A model generated the notes under the pieces. That model was not told the DNA's origin, ran no database searches, and saw nothing but the letters and a program-made list of their open reading frames with translations. This document shows positions 5,241-10,268 of a DNA stretch of 10,268 bases, piece by piece. How positions within the stretch are numbered: position 1 is the stretch's first letter; the number at the start of each line of letters is the position of its first letter. The position numbers and the translations under genes are program-made. This DNA is from Fodinibacter sp038210185 (GTDB lineage Bacteria > Actinomycetota > Actinomycetes > Actinomycetales > Dermatophilaceae), in NCBI GenBank assembly GCA_038210185.1, contig JBBQWX010000151.1, positions 1 through 10,268 of the forward strand. The letters run 5' to 3'.

Positions 5241-7316
5241 TCAGATGCGGGCGGCGACCTCGGTGCCCTGGCGGATGGCGCGCTGGGCGTCGAGCTCGGC
5301 CGACACGTCGGCGCCACCGATGACGTGAACGGTCAGGCCGCGGTCCGCGAGGGCGTCGGCGACGGTGCGCACCGACTCCTGGCCGGCGCAGACGACGACG
5401 CTGTCGACGGCATACGTGCGCTGCTCGGTGCCCCCTTCGGCCCCACCGTCATCCTTGCCCTTGCCCTTGCCCTTGCCTCGGGCGAGCGAGACGGTCACAT
5501 GCAGGCCCTCGTCGTCGATGCGGTCGTACGACACGACCCCGGTCACCTGCTCGACGCCCTTGGCCTTGAGCGAGGCACGGTGCACCCAGCCCGTGGTCTT
5601 GCCCAGGCCCTTCCCGATCGAGCTCGACTTGCGCTGGAGCAGCACGACCTGGCGTGCGCTCGGCTCGGGGCGCGGCCGGGTGAGGCCCCCGCGGGTCTCG
5701 TCGGGGTCCCCGACGCCCCACTGCGCCTTCCACACGTCGACGTCGAGGGTCGACGAGTGCTCGGTCGTGAGGAACTCGCTGACGTCGACCCCGATGCCGC
5801 CCGCACCGAGAACCGCGACCCGGGCACCGGCGGTCCGCTCACCGCGCACCAGCTCGGCATACGACATGACCATCGGGTGCTCGATGCCGGGGACGGACGG
5901 CATCCGCGGCACCACGCCGGTGGCGACCACGACCTCGGTGAACCCGGCATCCACGAGCTCGTCGGCGTCGACCCGACGGCCGAGGTGCACCTTGACCCCG
6001 GCCAGGTCGAGGCGCCGGGTGTAGTAGCGGATCGTCTCGGCGAACTCCTCCTTGCCGGGGATGCGCATCGCGATGTCGAACTGCCCGCCGACGTGGTCGC
6101 GCGCCTCGAAGAGCTCGACCTCGTGGCCCCGGTCGGCCAGGGTCGTCGCGGCGGCGAGCCCGGCCACCCCGGCCCCGACGACGGCCACCCTCTTGGCCGT
6201 GCGGGTGGGCCCGAGCACGAGCTCGGTCTCGTGGGCGGCCCGCGGGTTGACCAGGCAGGTGGCCCGCTTCTTCACGAAGGTGTGGTCGAGGCACGCCTGG
6301 TTGCAGGCGATGCAGGTGTTGATCTCGTCGGCCCGGGCCTCGGCGGCCTTGCGCACCCACTCGGGGTCGGCCAGGAAGGGCCGGGCGAGCGAGACGAGGT
6401 CGGCCCCACCGGCGAGCACCGACTCGGCGACGTCGGGCATGTTGATGCGATTCGTCGCGACCACCGGCACCGACACGTGCTCCTTGAGGCGGGCGGCATA
6501 CGAGGTGAAGGCGGCGCGGGGCACGGAGGTGACGATGGTGGGCACCCGGGCCTCGTGCCAGCCGATGCCGAGGTTCAGCATGCTGGCCCCGGCCGCCTCG
6601 ATCTCGACGGCGAGCGCGGTCACCTCGTCCCACGTCTGGCCCTCCTCGACGAGGTCGAGCACCGAGATGCGGTAGATGAGGATGAAGTCGTCCCCGACGG
6701 CCTCGCGCACGGCGCGCACGGTCTCGACGGCGAACCGTCGACGCTTGCTCGGGCTGCCGCCCCAGTCGTCGGTGCGCTTGTTGGTGCGCGGCGCGAGGAA
6801 CTGGTTGATGAGGTAGCCCTCGGACCCCATGATCTCGACCCCGTCGTACCCGGCCTCCCGGGCCAGGGTCGCCGCCCGGGCGAACGCGCGGATCTGGCGC
6901 CGCACACCATGGTCGCTCAACGCCCGTGGCCGGAACTTCGAGATCGGGCTCTTCACGGCCGACGGCGCCACGCACCACGGCGTGAAGGCGTAGCGCCCCG
7001 CGTGCAGGATCTGCAGGGCGATCCGCCCACCGGCCCCGTGCACGGCATCCGTGACCTGGCGGTGCTGGCGTGCCTCGCGGCGGGTGGTCAGCTTCGAGGC
7101 CATCGGGTAGAACGTGCCCTCGATGCTGGGCGCGAAGCCCCCGGTCACGATCAGGCCGGCACCCCCGCGGGCCCGCTCGGCGAAGTACGCCGCGAGCTTC
7201 GGGAAGTCGCGCGCGTGGTCCTCGAGCCCGGTGTGCATCGAGCCCATCACCACCCGGTTCGGCAGCGTCACGTGGCCGAGGTCCAGCGGCGCCAGCAGGT
7301 GGGGGTAGTCGCTCAT
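5241..7316 (-). CDS. fadH: FadH-like NADPH-dependent 2,4-dienoyl-CoA reductase
   Basis: This 691-aa protein has the layout of bacterial 2,4-dienoyl-CoA reductase, which removes the conjugated double bond during beta-oxidation of unsaturated fatty acids using NADPH, FAD, FMN and one 4Fe-4S cluster. Residues 1-330 are the Old Yellow Enzyme barrel. Tyr168 (SEGYLINQF) and His254 (GIGWHEARVP) fit the proton donors at Tyr166/His252 of E. coli FadH. The cluster cysteines are 335, 338, 342 and 354 (C-x2-C-x3-C-x11-C). The FAD motif GAGVAG is at 381-386, and the NAD(P) motif GAGGIG is at 504-509. A Gly-Lys run at 613-621 and the acidic stretch after it look like an insertion. The start has GAGGG about 5 nt upstream. 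A related flavin oxidoreductase with another substrate is possible. Confidence 0.88.
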   Translation of the reverse strand: MSDYPHLLAPLDLGHVTLPNRVVMGSMHTGLEDHARDFPKLAAYFAERARGGAGLIVTGGFAPSIEGTFYPMASKLTTRREARQHRQVTDAVHGAGGRIALQILHAGRYAFTPWCVAPSAVKSPISKFRPRALSDHGVRRQIRAFARAATLAREAGYDGVEIMGSEGYLINQFLAPRTNKRTDDWGGSPSKRRRFAVETVRAVREAVGDDFILIYRISVLDLVEEGQTWDEVTALAVEIEAAGASMLNLGIGWHEARVPTIVTSVPRAAFTSYAARLKEHVSVPVVATNRINMPDVAESVLAGGADLVSLARPFLADPEWVRKAAEARADEINTCIACNQACLDHTFVKKRATCLVNPRAAHETELVLGPTRTAKRVAVVGAGVAGLAAATTLADRGHEVELFEARDHVGGQFDIAMRIPGKEEFAETIRYYTRRLDLAGVKVHLGRRVDADELVDAGFTEVVVATGVVPRMPSVPGIEHPMVMSYAELVRGERTAGARVAVLGAGGIGVDVSEFLTTEHSSTLDVDVWKAQWGVGDPDETRGGLTRPRPEPSARQVVLLQRKSSSIGKGLGKTTGWVHRASLKAKGVEQVTGVVSYDRIDDEGLHVTVSLARGKGKGKGKDDGGAEGGTEQRTYAVDSVVVCAGQESVRTVADALADRGLTVHVIGGADVSAELDAQRAIRQGTEVAARI
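5454..5477. repeat. CTTGCC hexamer x4 inside fadH
   Basis: Four perfect CTTGCC units lie in frame in the FadH-like gene and encode the (Gly-Lys) run at residues 613-621. A four-fold microsatellite at this site suggests an expanding surface loop in the NAD(P)-binding part. It is frame-neutral, so length variants would stay open. Confidence 0.8.
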
Positions 7317-7360
7317 CGGCCCTCTTCGTCGTCGGTGTCAGGTCGCGCTGTGCTTCCGGT

Positions 7361-7410
7361 GCGGTGAGGCGGCGGATGCCGTGCGCCGGCATCCGCTCGC
7401 GGCTCACCGC
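7361..7410 (-). promoter_or_regulatory. Nested hairpin upstream of fadH
   Basis: GCGGTGAG (7361-7368) is the exact inverse of 7403-7410. Inside it, GCGGATGCC (7372-7380) is the exact inverse of 7388-7396 around a 7-nt loop. It sits 45-94 nt before the fadH start codon, so it could be a 5' leader structure, a cruciform or a terminator of read-through from cbs. There is no T tract. Confidence 0.4.
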
Positions 7411-7448
7411 CGGCGGCGCCACCAGCGGCGCCGGGTCGAGCCTGTCCC

Positions 7449-7471
7449 GATGTTACCGGTGGGTCAACATC
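7449..7471 (-). promoter_or_regulatory. Possible operator and -10 element for fadH
   Basis: GATGTT-N11-AACATC is a perfect 6-bp inverted repeat of 23 bp, about 133-155 nt before the fadH start. Its size and AT-rich arms in GC-rich DNA suit a TetR-type operator, a regulator class common for fatty-acid catabolism genes. The minus strand reads TAACAT at 7455-7450, an acceptable -10 hexamer, but no good -35 lies 17 nt upstream. The role is inferred. Confidence 0.25.
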
Positions 7472-7579
7472 CGCCGGCTGTGAGGCTGCTCGCAGCGCCC
7501 CCCAGCGCTTGAGCGGCGCGTCGACGTCGACGGTGGGGGCGACCACGTCGGGTCGTTCGGGTCGCCCAGCACCACGGCA

Positions 7580-7687
7580 TTCGAGGTGATGTTCTGGCCT
7601 CACGGACCAGCGGATTACCTCGACTCCACCGGCAACCCGCTGGTTCGAGGTGATGTTCCGGCCTCACGGACCAGAAGATCACCTCGA
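7580..7687. repeat. Two tandem 64-bp hairpin-forming repeats
   Basis: A 31-bp core occurs at 7580-7610 and 7644-7674 with one mismatch. Each core is followed by an inverted copy of its first ten bases: TCGAGGTGAT at 7581-7590 pairs with 7614-7623 (one G-T), and at 7645-7654 with 7678-7687 (perfect). Both units therefore fold into 43-nt hairpins with the same CCTCACGGA loop. The linker also holds CCGCTGG (7637-7643), which can pair with CCAGCGG (7607-7613) and compete with the first hairpin. The array ends about 20 nt past the cbs stop, so it may end or stabilise that transcript. It resembles REP-type dispersed repeats. Confidence 0.75.
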
Positions 7688-7707
7688 CCCGGCGGGGGCC
7701 GAGGTGG

Positions 7708-9084
<1,377 letters not shown>

Positions 9085-9161
9085 CGGGTCATCCTTTCAC
9101 GAGCGCCGGGCCTCCCCGGCCGCCCGAAAACACGAAGCGCGCGAGCCCACCATCGGCGACG
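9085..9161. promoter_or_regulatory. Divergent intergenic region of cbs and methyltransferase
   Basis: These 77 bp separate two divergent start codons, so both promoters should lie here or inside the flanking genes. A hairpin GCCGGG-CCTC-CCCGGC (9105-9120) sits in the middle. I see no convincing -35/-10 pair for either gene. The minus-strand ribosome binding site of cbs is at about 9092-9097. Confidence 0.4.
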
Positions 9162-10001
9162 ATGGCTGCCATGGACGACTACCTCGAGGTGAACCGGCTC
9201 AACTGGGACGAGCGCGCGGCGGTGCACGCCGCCAGCGCCGAGTACGGCTTCGACCGCTACGTCACCGACCCGGGGCACCTCAGCGACGTGGTGCGGTTCG
9301 ACCGACCCCTGCTCGGCGACGTGACCGGGCTGACCGGCATCCACCTGCAGTGCCACATCGGCACCGACACGGTGTCGCTGGCGCGGCTCGGGGCGCGGAT
9401 GACCGGGCTGGACCTGTCACCGGTGTCGCTGGAGCAGGCGCGGCGGCTGGCGTCCGGTGCCGGCGCGGAGATCGACTACGTCGAGGCCGACACCTACTCC
9501 GCCATACAGGCACTCGACGGCCGCACCTTCGACCTCGTCTACACCGGCATCGGAGCCCTCTGCTGGCTGCCCGACATCGACCGCTGGGCCGGTGTGGTCG
9601 ACGCCCTCCTCGAGCCCGGCGGGCGGCTGTTCGTGCGCGAGGGCCACCCGATGATGTGGGCGGTCGACGAGACGCGCCCCGACGGGCTGACCATCGGCTA
9701 CGCGTACTTCGAGACGCCGGAGCCCCTCGACGTCGAGGAGGAGGGCACCTACGTCGAGAGCGACCACGAGTTCGTCAACACCCGCCAGCTCTCCTGGAAC
9801 CACGGCATCGGCGAGATCCTCACCGCCCTGCTGTCGCGTGGGTTCGAGGTCACCGGCTTCGTCGAGCACCGCAGCGTGCCGTGGGACGCCTTGCCCGGCC
9901 GGATGGTGCGCGACCGCGAGCTCGACGAGTGGCGGATGGCCGACGAGGCGGAGCGACTGCCGCTCACCTACACCCTGCAGGCGCGAAAGCCCGGTGGCTA
10001 G
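9162..10001 (+). CDS. Class I SAM-dependent methyltransferase
   Basis: This 279-aa protein has a Rossmann-type methyltransferase domain at about 55-160. Motif I is the variant LQCHIGTDT (62-70) in place of the usual GxGxG; the acidic residue after beta-2 is Asp84 (GLDLS), and FDLVYTGIGALCWLPDI (123-139) fits motif IV. The QCHxGxD variant is common in actinobacterial methyltransferases of unknown substrate. The C-terminal part (about 170-279) is rich in Trp, Glu and Asp and may bind the acceptor, which I cannot name. Two ATGs are possible, 9162 and 9171, neither with a good ribosome binding site, so the start is uncertain by three codons and leaderless translation is possible. The divergent cbs gene belongs to the methionine/homocysteine cycle that SAM feeds, but a functional link is only suggestive. 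Confidence 0.85.
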   Translation: MAAMDDYLEVNRLNWDERAAVHAASAEYGFDRYVTDPGHLSDVVRFDRPLLGDVTGLTGIHLQCHIGTDTVSLARLGARMTGLDLSPVSLEQARRLASGAGAEIDYVEADTYSAIQALDGRTFDLVYTGIGALCWLPDIDRWAGVVDALLEPGGRLFVREGHPMMWAVDETRPDGLTIGYAYFETPEPLDVEEEGTYVESDHEFVNTRQLSWNHGIGEILTALLSRGFEVTGFVEHRSVPWDALPGRMVRDRELDEWRMADEAERLPLTYTLQARKPGG

Positions 10002-10054
10002 CCGGGGTCCGCTGGCCGGGGTCCGCCAGCCGGGGTCCGCTAGCCGGGTCCGCC
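10000..10054. repeat. 14-bp tandem repeat across two convergent stop codons
   Basis: Four units follow one another: AGCCGGGGTCCGCT at 10000-10013, a two-base variant at 10014-10027, an exact copy at 10028-10041, and a 13-bp version at 10042-10054. The array begins inside the TAG of the methyltransferase (9999-10001), and the minus-strand TAG of the thioesterase (10042-10040) spans a unit boundary. Both C-terminal ends may therefore have been shaped by repeat expansion. Confidence 0.85.
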
Positions 10055-10268
10055 CACGCCCGCTTCCCCACCCGACAGCCGGGCCATGAAACGGATGTCG
10101 TCGACGACGACCCGGTCGACGGTGCCGCGGCCGACCACCGTGCCCACGGCATCCGTGGCCTCGACCTCGAAGCGCAGCCGCCGCCCGTCGACCGAGACCA
10201 GCTCTGCCCGCGCGGTGACCCGGTCGCCGACGGCGCTCGGCGCGAGGTGCTCGAGCCGCACCGCGGTG
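10040..10268 (-). CDS. Hotdog-fold thioesterase, 3' part (FlK-like), cut by window edge
   Basis: The visible part is the C-terminal 75 residues or so of a protein that continues past the right edge. The frame is open to the last base and reads TAV before the GTG at 10261, so that GTG is internal and not a start. RLEHLAPSAVGDRVTAR, then VDGRRLRFEVEA and a GRGTVDR segment fit the central helix and strands of small hotdog thioesterases, of the fluoroacetyl-CoA thioesterase-like group. Members cleave acyl-CoA thioesters. The catalytic residues usually lie in the missing N-terminal half, so activity cannot be judged. It converges on the methyltransferase gene, and the stops are about 40 bp apart. 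Confidence 0.6.
   Translation of the reverse strand, partial: TAVRLEHLAPSAVGDRVTARAELVSVDGRRLRFEVEATDAVGTVVGRGTVDRVVVDDIRFMARLSGGEAGVGGPG

Larger units (their letters stand above)
7317..7707. other. Intergenic region between fadH and cbs
   Basis: This 391-bp gap lies upstream of the minus-strand fadH and downstream of the minus-strand cbs. It holds a nested hairpin, a possible operator and two tandem hairpin repeats, listed separately. A 14-bp palindrome of CGTCGA type lies at 7519-7532, and GGGCGAC (7537-7543) is inverted at 7561-7567. A minus-strand frame of 96 aa ends by overlapping the fadH start, but I do not consider it a gene. Confidence 0.6.

Noticed and set aside
5010..5328. Frames with 21-residue repeats on both strands
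   Set aside because: They arise because the 63-bp repeat is a multiple of three. All are low-complexity Arg/Pro/Ala and lack starts with ribosome binding sites.
5325..7367. 680-aa plus-strand frame opposite fadH
   Set aside because: This antisense shadow is rich in His, Gly, Asp and Arg, while the minus strand carries a complete FadH with all cofactor motifs.
7313..7603. 96-aa minus-strand frame ending with an ATGA overlap at the fadH start
   Set aside because: A short central part has coding-like third positions, but the ends do not. It begins inside the 64-bp repeat, has no recognisable motif, and crosses the nested hairpin. It was kept as intergenic.

Overview
The window is high-GC DNA with strong G/C preference at third codon positions, GTG starts and Shine-Dalgarno sites of the GGAGG type. 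This fits a chromosomal segment of an actinobacterium, and the gene set would suit Intrasporangiaceae or relatives, but the family assignment is inference. No phage, transposon, plasmid, CRISPR, tRNA or rRNA gene was recognised.

Left part (1-832): a gene-poor leader. It holds direct GGTCAC-type repeats, a seven-copy GGGTC array, an 11-bp perfect hairpin, and a likely short membrane-protein ORF on the minus strand (528-629). Next to the first large gene lies a hairpin whose 3' arm contains that gene's ribosome binding site.

Centre-left (833-4539): three plus-strand genes of the CNNM/CorC (HlyC, DUF21-CBS) family follow one another with a 4-nt overlap and then a 15-nt gap, so they are very probably one operon for membrane Mg2+/divalent-cation handling. 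The first and third have the full layout (DUF21, CBS pair, CorC_HlyC). The second is shorter, has a weak CBS pair and lacks the C-terminal domain. The 457 + 342 aa pair resembles in size and order the mycobacterial Rv1842c/Rv1841c pair (lengths from memory).

Centre (4540-5240): a junction between convergent genes. It has a hexamer array inside a hydrophobic, codon-biased but apparently broken minus-strand frame, and three copies of a 63-bp tandem repeat ending just past the stop of the next gene.

Right part (5241-10268): a minus-strand FadH-like 2,4-dienoyl-CoA reductase (unsaturated fatty-acid beta-oxidation); a 391-bp gap with nested hairpins, a possible operator and two tandem 64-bp hairpin repeats; minus-strand cystathionine beta-synthase (transsulfuration); a divergent plus-strand class I SAM-dependent methyltransferase; and the 3' part of a minus-strand hotdog thioesterase cut by the window edge. 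A 14-bp repeat spans both stop codons at that last convergent junction.

The genes are mostly housekeeping. No convincing new multi-gene system was found. The unusual content lies in the intergenic repeats and hairpins and in the three-gene CNNM operon with its possibly regulated leader.
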